Shown piece by piece: positions 37,995 to 45,608 of a DNA stretch of 64,000 bases. The stretch is from assembly GCF_001719045.1 (NCBI RefSeq), contig NZ_CP015423.1, forward strand, positions 1,054,001-1,118,000, given 5' to 3'. The stretch is from Paenibacillus polymyxa. Its GTDB lineage: Bacteria; Bacillota; Bacilli; Paenibacillales; Paenibacillaceae. The notes under the pieces are model-generated. The model was not told where the DNA came from. It worked only from the letters and a program-made list of their open reading frames with translations, and did not search any database. Within the stretch, counting starts at the first letter, position 1. Each line of letters begins with the position of its first letter. Made by a program: the position numbers and the translations under genes.

Positions 37995-38086
37995 TTTATT
38001 GTAACTTGCTCGTGAAGTAAGAAAAAGCGCCAAGCGGTCACACCCATGTTTACCTCTTAAATAATTACGTTGATTTCACATAATGT

Positions 38087-38124
38087 AGGGAATTCCCGAA
38101 GTTCAAACAGCCCTTTGTTAGGTG
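38087..38124 (-). repeat. Short degenerate attC-like site
   Basis: CACATAATG at 38087 (AAT replacing AAC) and GTTAGGTG at 38117, with a GGGAATTCCC hairpin between. It may be a decayed site at the border of the TetR-SDR insert. Confidence 0.45.
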
Positions 38125-38161
38125 ATGTCAGGGACATCCTCGATTTACTAAAAAAATGTTT

Positions 38162-38626
38162 TCATGATCTTACTTCATTTAAAAATCTTGTTATTATCGG
38201 TAGGTCGGGAGGACTTATTTGATTAGGTATCTTGTTTAAATCAAAAAATCGTATATCTTGTACTTCAGCTTCATCACCTTTCATTATTCCACTGTATTCT
38301 TTACATATATAAGCTGCAACTACGTTATATACTTCATCTCCATGAGGATATCGATAGTAAAGTTCCGGGCCTGAAAATATATCAAGTAATTCTAACTCTT
38401 CAGCTTCTAAGCCTACCTCTTCAAAAAGTTCCCGGCTTGCAACCTCCTTCATATTCTCACCAGGCTCCATTGAACCTCCTGGTAATCCCCATAGACCATT
38501 GTCAGTTCTCTGTTGCAATAATAATCGTCCCTCATCATCTATGAGAATCACACATGCTCCTGCCATAATTATAGGTCGGGTACCTACTAACTCTCTTAAT
38601 TCTCTTATGTAATTCAATATCTTCAC
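38162..38626 (-). CDS. Nudix hydrolase (cassette gene)
   Basis: A 154-residue Nudix enzyme. The Nudix box is complete, GSMEPGENMKEVASRELFEEVGL, with MAGACVILIDDEGRLLLQQR before it. It hydrolyses nucleoside-diphosphate-linked substrates; the specific one is unknown. The GTG at 38626 is barely spaced from AAAGGGGC; the TTG at 38617 is a fair alternative. Confidence 0.84.
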   Translation of the reverse strand: MKILNYIRELRELVGTRPIIMAGACVILIDDEGRLLLQQRTDNGLWGLPGGSMEPGENMKEVASRELFEEVGLEAEELELLDIFSGPELYYRYPHGDEVYNVVAAYICKEYSGIMKGDEAEVQDIRFFDLNKIPNQISPPDLPIITRFLNEVRS

Positions 38627-38634
38627 GCCCCTTT

Positions 38635-38694
38635 GAGATCCTCCAACAGACCAAAGCTCCGTTAGGAGCCACTGCTAGAATTTGACGTTATACG
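38635..38694 (-). repeat. attC-like site truncated on its left side
   Basis: Starts within the arm (GAGATCCTCCAACAGACC) and ends GTTATACG at 38687. The left core is missing. Confidence 0.65.
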
Positions 38695-38722
38695 ACGGAT
38701 TCACTTCTTGAGTCTGCCCTCA

Positions 38723-38947
38723 CTATTGATGGTCTCCAGGTAGATATTCAATCAAATCAGATAATTTACAGTTAAATGTATCGCAAAGCTTGAATAAAGT
38801 TTCCAGCTTTGTTGTTTCTATATTTATTTCCCTATATAGCTTATTGATTGAATTCCGACTCAATCCCGATTTCGCCATCAGTTCTGTTATATCATCTATT
38901 CGATGTTCTGCCATGAGTTCCCTTATATTGCACTTGATTACGGTCAT
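38723..38947 (-). CDS. Small XRE-family repressor (module A)
   Basis: A 74-residue helix-turn-helix protein of the Cro/C1 type: ITELMAKSGLSRNSINKLYR holds the recognition helix and KLCDTFNCKLSDLIEYLPGD closes the fold. GGAGGGG precedes the ATG. It is divergent from the 95-residue protein gene at 39101, with a 150-bp shared regulatory gap holding three operator-like repeats. An equivalent pair (module B) is at 48837-49499. Confidence 0.85.
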   Translation of the reverse strand: MTVIKCNIRELMAEHRIDDITELMAKSGLSRNSINKLYREINIETTKLETLFKLCDTFNCKLSDLIEYLPGDHQ

Positions 38948-39010
38948 CTTTTCCCCTCCATAATTCTATCTTATCTCCCATATCAGTAATCATCAACGAA
39001 AAGCAAAGAT

Positions 39011-39079
39011 TTAACTCTACAAAGTCAAATATTCACCTTGTAATTAACTCTATAAGGTTATGTAATAACTCTATGAAAT
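39011..39079 (+). promoter_or_regulatory. Promoter and operator repeats for module A
   Basis: TTAACTCTACAAAGT (39011), TTAACTCTATAAGGT (39044) and ATAACTCTATGAAAT (39065) are spaced by 33 and 21 bases, near whole helical turns. A TTGTAA (39038) and TGTAAT (39061) pair with a 17-base spacer forms a promoter for the plus-strand gene, the middle repeat filling the spacer. Confidence 0.6.
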
Positions 39080-39100
39080 TAATTAAAGGAGGAAAAACAT

Positions 39101-39388
39101 ATGATTAATACATTAGAATCATTGACAGAGCCACTTATAAGAATACGTTTAGAATTACTCTTTGCTGAGCTTCTGGAGTACCATATGGAGTACAATCAGC
39201 TTTCTTCGGAGACAGATCGATACTTTAGAACACTTAGTGAAGCGTTACCCGATCAACTTCAACATACGGTTTTTCTGTACGAAGATGCTCAAATTTCTCT
39301 CCAATCCATCTTAGAAAGAAGCATCTACATACAAGGTTTCAAAGACGCTCTACAACTCTTTAGCGAATTGAAAAATTCTAACATCTAG
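39101..39388 (+). CDS. 95-residue helical protein (module A)
   Basis: A small, mostly helical protein paired with the XRE repressor. It aligns end to end with the product at 49212-49499 (about half of residues identical by eye): LFAELLEYHMEYNQLSSE and FLYEDAQISLQSILERSIYIQGFKDAL against FLYDDAELSVQAILERE-type text. It has the style of the DUF6809 group. GGAGG precedes the ATG, and a hairpin at 39386-39410 closes it. It might be the effector of a two-gene module; no catalytic motif is seen. Confidence 0.72.
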   Translation: MINTLESLTEPLIRIRLELLFAELLEYHMEYNQLSSETDRYFRTLSEALPDQLQHTVFLYEDAQISLQSILERSIYIQGFKDALQLFSELKNSNI

Positions 39389-39410
39389 AGGATCATATGA
39401 TCCTCTTTTC
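39386..39410 (+). terminator. Terminator of module A
   Basis: AGAGGATC ATAT GATCCTCT followed by TTTCTG, just after the 95-residue gene. Confidence 0.7.
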
Positions 39411-39427
39411 TGTTGTTTGATTCTGTC

Positions 39428-39549
39428 GTTTAACGTTCCCGTATTCACGACGCCCAGCGAATGCTGGGTGTGTCCGGCTGTCCCCGCTTCCCCGAAATCC
39501 TCCTGCCGGACCGAGGGCGTATGCCCGATGCGTGAATATAATGTTATCT
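39428..39549 (-). repeat. attC-like site, type III
   Basis: Left core TTTAAC (AAC 39432-39434), GCCCAGCGAATGCTGGGTGTGTCCGG arm region, right core GTTATC at 39543. Confidence 0.76.
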
Positions 39550-39605
39550 GATGTCAGCCCTCCTTAGAGCCACTAACTCACTTATTTTGGGCTTCTTCAG
39601 TAATT

Positions 39606-40352
39606 TTAAAGTTTTCTTGCTTTGATAACAAAGGTTACAGGAAACATCTTCGCTCTTTTTACGAAATCATTATTTTTATCGTGCAATTGTATGATTTCAT
39701 TCTCGGTTTCTTCAATCATTTGTTCAATAACAAACCCTGCTTTCGCCAACGCATTTATATAGGTTGATAGTTTACGGTCAGATAAGGTTAGCGCGCCTTG
39801 ACAAAAATCAGGAGATACCGAATACCAAGATTCATCGAAATAACACTTGTTAAAAGCAAATCTATTATTTTCTTCAACAACACATTTGTGTATAGGATGA
39901 GACCAACTGAAAATAAAAACGCAGTCTTTTTTTAAATAAGAAGCAATTCGACAAAAAGTGCCTTCTAGGTCGGTTGTCCAGCCTATGGTGTAAATCGAAT
40001 AAACAAAGTCAAAATAATCTACAGGTATGTCACATTCTTCTTCCATGGGAGAACAGATCAATTTTGCCGAAAGACCACACGCCGTCAAATGTTGTTTTGC
40101 CTTCTCAATTTGTTTTTCTGATATATCCATCCCCCATAGTTCAGATGCTTTTCGATCCCCCTGATATTGCAAGGATTGACCATTTCCACAGCCTATCTCT
40201 AACATCTTTTTTCCTGAGACATCGCCAAAAAGTTGGCATTTTTCTTCTGAGACAAATGCTCCATAAAAAGGAAGTACGATTGCTCCTAAAAAGTCATTTC
40301 CTTTTGTATCCCAATAGAAGCTGTTTGTTTCATAAACACTATGCTTGTTCAT
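39606..40352 (-). CDS. SAM-dependent methyltransferase (cassette gene)
   Basis: A 248-residue class I methyltransferase. Motif I is MLEIGCGNGQSL, and DFVYSIYTIGW gives motif IV. The end YINALAKAGFVIEQMIEE is typical of the C-terminal strand region. The layout (a SAM domain with extra C-terminal part) is that of the Methyltransf_11 group. No substrate can be suggested. Confidence 0.86.
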   Translation of the reverse strand: MNKHSVYETNSFYWDTKGNDFLGAIVLPFYGAFVSEEKCQLFGDVSGKKMLEIGCGNGQSLQYQGDRKASELWGMDISEKQIEKAKQHLTACGLSAKLICSPMEEECDIPVDYFDFVYSIYTIGWTTDLEGTFCRIASYLKKDCVFIFSWSHPIHKCVVEENNRFAFNKCYFDESWYSVSPDFCQGALTLSDRKLSTYINALAKAGFVIEQMIEETENEIIQLHDKNNDFVKRAKMFPVTFVIKARKL

Positions 40353-40407
40353 CCTGTGACCTCCTCAAATATAAATTTTGTTCGCTGCTCAGGTGTTTAC
40401 CTATTAG

Positions 40408-40512
40408 TCATTTATTAGGTTTAGTTAATTTATCTGAAATAAAGTAAGCAGCAATAAATGAAAGAATAAAATTAGTTGTAACATTATCTGGTGTCCATCC
40501 AAAGGTGTTCAC
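40408..40512 (-). CDS. Possible 34-residue membrane peptide
   Basis: A short frame starting at GTG (MNTFGWTPDNV) with a hydrophobic helix (TNFILSFIAAYFIS) and a basic tail. It lies between the methyltransferase and the next attC, where a cassette would otherwise be empty. No clear ribosome binding site is seen. It could be a small peptide gene or chance. Confidence 0.3.
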   Translation of the reverse strand: MNTFGWTPDNVTTNFILSFIAAYFISDKLTKPNK

Positions 40513-40548
40513 CTCATTACTTAAGTGTCTATGATTTTAGCTGATTTC

Positions 40549-40645
40549 AGATAACGTTCTTGTATTCATGACCCAGCGCATGCTGGATGTCCGGCGACTG
40601 CCGGACCGAGGACGAATGTCCGATGCATGAATATTATGTTATCTG
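40549..40645 (-). repeat. attC-like site, type III
   Basis: Short (97 bp). Left core GATAAC (AAC 40553-40555), GACCCAGCGCATGCTGG hairpin, TCCGGCGACTGCCGGACC arm, right core GTTATCTG at 40638. Confidence 0.8.
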
Positions 40646-40664
40646 CTGTTTCTCTCTTCTTTGA

Positions 40665-41153
40665 CTAAACAGTAAGCAAGTCTTTTAACGACCATTCATT
40701 ATCATTTCCGTCTTTTGAAACAAACCAAATATGAGTGTATTTTTCTGGCTTGTATATTGCATTTTTATTTCTAAGAAAATCACTCATTCCGAATATAGGA
40801 GAAGCGTTCCTAATTAAAAGCGCTATTGGATATGCAGCATCATACTTCTCTATCTTTTTTTCCTTCTGTTTCAGTAGTTCATTAAGAACCTGCATATAGC
40901 TTGCTGAATTTTCTAATCCATGCATTTCCTCAGCCGATCTTCCAAATAACATTTTAGCTTCGGCGGCATCGTAGAATAGGTGAGTTACTTCTAGACCTAC
41001 TAATCCATCTTTTATGCTCTTTAAGATATAATCTGGACGCTCACGTCTCTCTATTACTTCTAAGTGATCTTCGCGATTTAAATTATATAAATCTACAAAG
41101 ATGCTAACGGCAGCTTCTTCTAAGGCAGATTTTTCATCATCATGATTTTTCAT
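40665..41153 (-). CDS. Putative nuclease-fold orphan protein (cassette gene)
   Basis: A 162-residue protein starting MKNHDDEKSALEEA at 41153 with GGGAG upstream. RRERPDYILKSIKDGLVGLEVTHL keeps the D...E spacing of a PD-(D/E)XK-like core, but the lysine after the E is replaced by TH. The C-terminus reads YTHIWFVSKDGNDNEWSL. A defence or repair nuclease is possible; catalytic completeness is not shown. Confidence 0.55.
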   Translation of the reverse strand: MKNHDDEKSALEEAAVSIFVDLYNLNREDHLEVIERRERPDYILKSIKDGLVGLEVTHLFYDAAEAKMLFGRSAEEMHGLENSASYMQVLNELLKQKEKKIEKYDAAYPIALLIRNASPIFGMSDFLRNKNAIYKPEKYTHIWFVSKDGNDNEWSLKDLLTV

Positions 41154-41188
41154 TACTTCTCCCTCCCTAAATGTATTTGAGAAATTGC

Positions 41189-41357
41189 AGATAACGTTCT
41201 CGCATTCACGACGTTCAAGCGGCTTAAGGCACGTAGTGCCGGGTGGCTCTGCCACTTAGCCGGTAAATGTGTCCGGTGAATCAGCTCCTCCGAAATCCCT
41301 CTCCCGGACCAAGGGTCGAGCTTGTCTCGACCCGCTGCGTTGAATGCAATGTTATAA
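41189..41357 (-). repeat. attC-like site, type II
   Basis: Left core CAGATAAC (AAC 41193-41195), right core GTTATAA at 41351. Inner arm CTTAAGGCACGTAGTGCC. The stop of the next gene lies in the right core. Confidence 0.8.
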
Positions 41358-42140
41358 GATGTTGGCGCCTTCTTCGATTTCTCTATCTAGATCCTTTGAT
41401 GCTTCAATTATTACTGAGTCTAATTTATTCAACCACTCGGTGTATTCTTGAGAGTCTGCTTCCATAGGTTCCTTTCTCAATTCCTTACATTTCAATAAAT
41501 GTTCCTTCCAATCAGAGGTAATATGTCTTAGTCCCCAATCAGCAGCTTGGCTTTTTGAAAATATTATTTCCTCACGTAACCAACCTATGAATTTTGCAGC
41601 TAATAGCAACCAATCTATTGAATGTAAACTTCCACCCTTGCCATGTTCCTTCATACATAGAGAAAATTCTATAAGAAATCCTTTTATTTCTTCCTTTGTG
41701 ATCTCAGGAAAAATATGTTCCTGTAAATCTCCGTATATTAAAAGTCCTTGTTTCTTAATTGAATACATTGTGAATGTATCGAGTTGATTCTTCTCCCACA
41801 TCCGTTCTCCTCTCGTTCCCCACCACAATGCTCGTCCCTGTTCGCCGAAAATCAACTTATATGGTAAAAATGCACCTTCCAACATATCGGTATATAGATC
41901 TACCAATACATTTCTATATATGACCCTCTGTTCATTCAATCTCGTGATCTCTTCCATAGTAATATTCTCAGAAAGCAAAGCTAAAAAATCCAAATCTCCA
42001 TAACCAGGACTCAAATCGTTATGTAACGATGAACCATATATGTAAACACTAGTTAATTTATCCCCGAATATAGCTCGTATATCCTGAATGAAAATACGAA
42101 GAGTTTCTTGAAGTTTTTCATCTTTAAAGTGTTTCTTCAA
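41352..42140 (-). CDS. AadA-like aminoglycoside nucleotidyltransferase (cassette gene)
   Basis: A 262-residue nucleotidyltransferase. The catalytic signature is GSSLHNDLSPGYGDLDFL (GS, then DxD after ten residues), followed by FLIEFSLCMKEH and the helical DUF4111-type C-terminal domain (SKSQAADWGLRHITS). This arrangement is that of the AadA/ANT(3'')/ANT(9) family, which adenylylates streptomycin or spectinomycin. aadA is a classic integron cassette in Gram-negatives, here in a Gram-positive array. Identity to characterised AadA appears low, so activity is not certain. Stop codon TAA lies in the attC core. Confidence 0.8.
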   Translation of the reverse strand: MKKHFKDEKLQETLRIFIQDIRAIFGDKLTSVYIYGSSLHNDLSPGYGDLDFLALLSENITMEEITRLNEQRVIYRNVLVDLYTDMLEGAFLPYKLIFGEQGRALWWGTRGERMWEKNQLDTFTMYSIKKQGLLIYGDLQEHIFPEITKEEIKGFLIEFSLCMKEHGKGGSLHSIDWLLLAAKFIGWLREEIIFSKSQAADWGLRHITSDWKEHLLKCKELRKEPMEADSQEYTEWLNKLDSVIIEASKDLDREIEEGANIL

Positions 42141-42184
42141 TGTGTCATCTCTCCTTTGGTTTTTTAACGTTTTGCGCCATTTTC

Positions 42185-42301
42185 TTATAACGTTTCTGTA
42201 TTCATGAACCCTAAAGGGGTTGTCTGCTGAAATTCCTCTCCGAAACCCTTCTCACAGACCCAGGCTCCAAAGGAGCCGCAGCTTGAATATTATGTTATGC
42301 G
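42185..42301 (-). repeat. attC-like site, type I
   Basis: Left core CTTATAAC (AAC 42189-42191), hairpins GAACCCTAAAGGGGTTG and GGCTCCAAAGGAGCC, right core GTTATGC at 42294. The best formed type I copy. Confidence 0.86.
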
Positions 42302-42343
42302 TTGTTACTGCCATCTTTGAACTCCTTACAATTACCCTCTTTC

Positions 42344-42877
42344 TTATATGTCTTTCCATTTCTCTCTTCTTATTAGGTTTTCGATTTGGGATGCATGGTG
42401 TTTGTTGTGCCAAATAAATCTTTGTATAGCTGTCTCTAATGTAATTATTCCTAATACTTCAGTCTGTATAGTCCGTTTATAGTCTTCTATACTAAGTTCA
42501 TTCAGCAACACCAAAAAGCGATGATGCAATACTTCAATAAGTGATAGCGAATTCTCTACGGGCAACTTCTTGTAATCAATTAATTCTCCCCACAGATCTT
42601 CTCTATATGTATTTGCTAATGGATTATTTTCAGTTAATCCTCTTTTAAATCTTAGGTACGCATTCATATCATTATCAGCTAAGTGATGTATGACCTGCCT
42701 TACTGTCCAACCATTCGGCCGATACGGAGTCTCCAATTGGTATTGTTCGAGACCACTCAGCAATGTATTTAATCGCTTAATTAGTTCAGGAATTTGTTTA
42801 ATAAGATTTATTATTTCATCATTTGAAAGATTGTTTTTGGGTTGAAATTGACCAATCGGATATTTGATTTGATCCAT
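42344..42877 (-). CDS. YfiT-like DinB-fold metal-dependent transferase (cassette gene)
   Basis: A 177-residue protein. MDQIKYPIGQFQPKNNLSND is the YfiT-type opening, GGWTVRQVIHHLAD-like NGWTVRQVIHHLADND the first metal-ligand region, and IWHNKHHASQI the last. Family knowledge: YfiT relatives transfer bacillithiol to damaged or reactive molecules. The ATG at 42877 has AGGAG upstream; frame start 42949 is attC. A good fit with a Firmicutes host. Confidence 0.85.
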   Translation of the reverse strand: MDQIKYPIGQFQPKNNLSNDEIINLIKQIPELIKRLNTLLSGLEQYQLETPYRPNGWTVRQVIHHLADNDMNAYLRFKRGLTENNPLANTYREDLWGELIDYKKLPVENSLSLIEVLHHRFLVLLNELSIEDYKRTIQTEVLGIITLETAIQRFIWHNKHHASQIENLIRREKWKDI

Positions 42878-42915
42878 TGTATTTCTCCTTTCTTCTTTAG
42901 AATTGTAGTAATTAC

Positions 42916-43102
42916 GCGTAACGTTCTTGTATTCACGACGTCCCACCACCTTAACCCCGAAGGGCGGCCGCGATGCGGTTAGGTGGTCCGGATGTGTCGG
43001 GCCGAATATGCTTCCCCGCTACTGAGATGCCTCTGCGAATAACATCGTACTTCTGCCGGACCGAGGGCCGGATGGACCGAAGCTTGAATATGGTGTTATA
43101 CG
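42916..43102 (-). repeat. attC-like site, type II
   Basis: Left core GCGTAAC (AAC 42920-42922), right core GTTATACG at 43095. CCACCACCTTAACC faces GGTTAGGTGG in the long arm. Confidence 0.8.
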
Positions 43103-43143
43103 CTGCCCTTGCCCTCTTAAGTGACTATCATATTGTTCTTTAT

Positions 43144-43575
43144 TCATTCTATTACGAGGTAATTATCAATGTGTTGATCTTTAAATACGGTTTTATTGTT
43201 CGTTACTGCATCTATCAATCTTTCTACTGTAAAATTTGAAATCGGTCTTGGTAAATTATCAATATCAAAAAATCCATATTCATCTATTTCTTTATTATCA
43301 ACTTCTATGCGACCAACATATCCATCTGACTTAAAAGTATAAATGTATCCATTCCGATGAGACATAAAATAGATACCTGATAAATCCATTTCATTGACTT
43401 CAATATTGACTTCTTCCTTCAGTTCTCTTCTTGCACCATCCCATACTGATTCCCCTTCTTCTACTACTCCGCCTGGTACAGACCATTGTTTCTTTCCATA
43501 TGTTTGATGAACCAATAGCACTCTATTATGCTCATCAATAATGATAATTCCTGAGGCATCATGGGATCGCTTCAT
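43144..43575 (-). CDS. Nudix hydrolase (cassette gene)
   Basis: A 143-residue Nudix protein. The box GGVVEEGESVWDGARRELKEEVNI is complete except that the final G of the consensus is N. ASGIIIIDEHNRVLLVHQTYG precedes it. Unrelated in detail to the Nudix cassette at 38162. Substrate unknown. Confidence 0.82.
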   Translation of the reverse strand: MKRSHDASGIIIIDEHNRVLLVHQTYGKKQWSVPGGVVEEGESVWDGARRELKEEVNIEVNEMDLSGIYFMSHRNGYIYTFKSDGYVGRIEVDNKEIDEYGFFDIDNLPRPISNFTVERLIDAVTNNKTVFKDQHIDNYLVIE

Positions 43576-43615
43576 TTTGTACCTCTTTCCTTTTATTTAC
43601 TCTAGCAAGGGTTGC

Positions 43616-43785
43616 GTATAACGTTTCTGTATTCACGAACCCAGCACTGCCTTAAGGTAGTGCTGGGTTGTCGCATAGATTCACTTCTTTGCCACTGAAT
43701 TATCTACATAGTGAAATTGCTTCAATGACTTCGGGCAACCAAGGGGCGGCGCAGCCGACCCACAGCGTGAATACTTTGTTATCTG
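43616..43785 (-). repeat. attC-like site, type II variant
   Basis: Left core CGTATAAC (AAC 43620-43622), arm CCCAGCACTGCCTTAAGGTAGTGCTGGG, right core GTTATCTG at 43778. Confidence 0.78.
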
Positions 43786-43912
43786 ATTGACCGGTCCCAC
43801 TTCTTCAAATAGAGACAGGACCTCGGCCCACATGATATTTATCTAATTTCCGATTTACCCACCGATCATTTACTGATTCAGTACACAAGGGTCGTTTGAA
43901 TTTTCCCATATA

Positions 43913-44389
43913 TTAGTTCTCAAGTATTTTTTCCATTATCACATTTCCATCATTGTCCTCAACTACTTTATATTTTAGTTTATTATATAGATTGTAGGCT
44001 GGTTCATTGAATTTAAATACACTAAGTCTGAGTTTTCTAATTCCTTTATCTTTGGCATTCTTCTCAATCAATTTCATAGTTTTAAATCCATATCCCTTAT
44101 TTCTGTAATTTTGCATAACCAAAAAATCACAAATGAATCCTGATGTATTCTCTTTTTCATACCAAATAAAACCAATTTTTTCTAAACTATGATTTATCAT
44201 TACATATAAGAAATTATTTTTTGTTGATAAACCCATCGGAAGTAGTTCATTGAATTCTTTTTCAGCACATTTATAAGCATCTTTATCGCTACTCATTTTA
44301 GATTTGATTAAATCTTTTGCATAGTCATTAACAGACCACTCTTTAAATTGTTCAAATTCCTTTTCTGACATATTTCGAATCTTTATCAT
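43913..44389 (-). CDS. GNAT N-acetyltransferase (cassette gene)
   Basis: A 158-residue acetyltransferase. MQNYRNKGYGFKTMKLIEK is the cofactor loop, followed by LRLSVFKFNEPAYNLYNKLKYKVV. IKIRNMSEKEFEQF at the start. ATG has AGGGGTT-type purines upstream. The gap to the previous attC (127 bp) holds no gene. Confidence 0.86.
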   Translation of the reverse strand: MIKIRNMSEKEFEQFKEWSVNDYAKDLIKSKMSSDKDAYKCAEKEFNELLPMGLSTKNNFLYVMINHSLEKIGFIWYEKENTSGFICDFLVMQNYRNKGYGFKTMKLIEKNAKDKGIRKLRLSVFKFNEPAYNLYNKLKYKVVEDNDGNVIMEKILEN

Positions 44390-44548
44390 TTATTAACCCC
44401 TATTCATTTAAATTTGAATTCCTTGTTCCTATTTTTCTACAAAACATGTTTGAGTTGTACAAAAAGAAAATCCTCTAAATAATTTTGTACATCAGGCAAC
44501 AGGACGTTGCAAACGAATTACTTTCAAAGTTTTTGGGGCCGATCTTTC

Positions 44549-44707
44549 AGATAACGTTTGTGTATCTACGAACCCTCACCACCTTAAGGACCGTAGGTCC
44601 GGCCGCGATGCGGTTAGGTGGTGCAGGGTTGTCTGGTGAATAGGCTTCCTCGAAATCCCTCTTGCAGACCAAGGCCGTCAGGCCGCAGCGTATATACGGT
44701 GTTAACT
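44549..44707 (-). repeat. attC-like site, type II
   Basis: Left core AGATAAC (AAC 44553-44555), CCACCTTAAGGACCGTAGG arm, right core GTTAACTG at 44701. It contains the stop codon of the next gene. Confidence 0.8.
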
Positions 44708-45361
44708 GATGTTGCGGCCTCCTTCGAAATAATCAATACTCTGGTCTTTAAATAGTTCTTTCAATTCCCTTGATGTTTCACTAATAAAGATCTTAATAAT
44801 TTCTGCTTTAAAATAGATAGGTGCTATATGAGGTTCATTCTTTAGATCTTGCAGCCATCTCACCTTACTATCCCTATACTGATTGACTTCAAGCTGCGTA
44901 ATGTAAGGATTTATTGTATAGCCCTTGGCTTTTAAGAGTTTTGTAAACAGTTTTTCAGTACTTTCCATTGATCTTAAGAGATCAAATTCTACTTGGCTAA
45001 CTTCAAGGTTATATGTCTTTCTAATATCATTCTTTTCGCCTTTGTAGTTTTTCTCAAAATCGAAATAGACGGTATCTGTCCACCTTAAATCTGTATAAAT
45101 ATGTGAAAAGTAACCTATAACAAAGTCCTTCCATTCTGGCCCCGCTTGCTTCAGTAAATATTCCTTGCACTTCTCCATGATCAATTCCTTGGCTGGTAAT
45201 TTATCGTTATGTACGAGATGAGTCACACCTTTTTCTTCCCTGGATACCTTCCCTCTCATATGAATCGCATCCGGAGCAATACTGCCTAATAAAAAATTGG
45301 GTGAGGGGTCATTAATAGAAAGGTTTTCTGAGATTGCAAAGTGTACCATAGGCCAAGGCAA
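44702..45361 (-). CDS. Zinc-dependent phospholipase C-like protein (cassette gene)
   Basis: A 219-residue protein. GGAGG lies 7 bases before a TTG at 45361, giving a start LPWPMVHFAISENL rather than the earlier ATG. MVHFAI, GSIAPDAIHMR, THLVHND and GYFSHIYTDLRW supply the histidine/aspartate set expected of the zinc-dependent phospholipase C superfamily. Function unknown beyond the fold. The stop TAA lies in the attC core. Confidence 0.78.
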   Translation of the reverse strand: MPWPMVHFAISENLSINDPSPNFLLGSIAPDAIHMRGKVSREEKGVTHLVHNDKLPAKELIMEKCKEYLLKQAGPEWKDFVIGYFSHIYTDLRWTDTVYFDFEKNYKGEKNDIRKTYNLEVSQVEFDLLRSMESTEKLFTKLLKAKGYTINPYITQLEVNQYRDSKVRWLQDLKNEPHIAPIYFKAEIIKIFISETSRELKELFKDQSIDYFEGGRNIS

Positions 45362-45411
45362 ATTAATTCCTCCTTTGATATTTCCTTCAATCATGAACTT
45401 GCCGGAATTTC

Positions 45412-45582
45412 AATTAACGTTCCCGCATTCACGACGTTCAAGCAGCTTAAGGACCGTAGGTCCGGGTGGCTCTGCCACTTAGCTGGTTGAATGTGTCCGG
45501 TGAATTGACCTCCCTGAAATGCCCCTTCCGGACCATGGGTCGAGCTTGTCTCGGCCCGCAGCGTTGAATGCGATGTTAGGCG
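45412..45582 (-). repeat. attC-like site, type II
   Basis: Left core AATTAAC (AAC 45416-45418), CTTAAGGACCGTAGGTCC arm, right core GTTAGGCG at 45575. Confidence 0.82.
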
Positions 45583-45608
45583 ATGCTCTCGACTTCTTCA
45601 AAATACCT

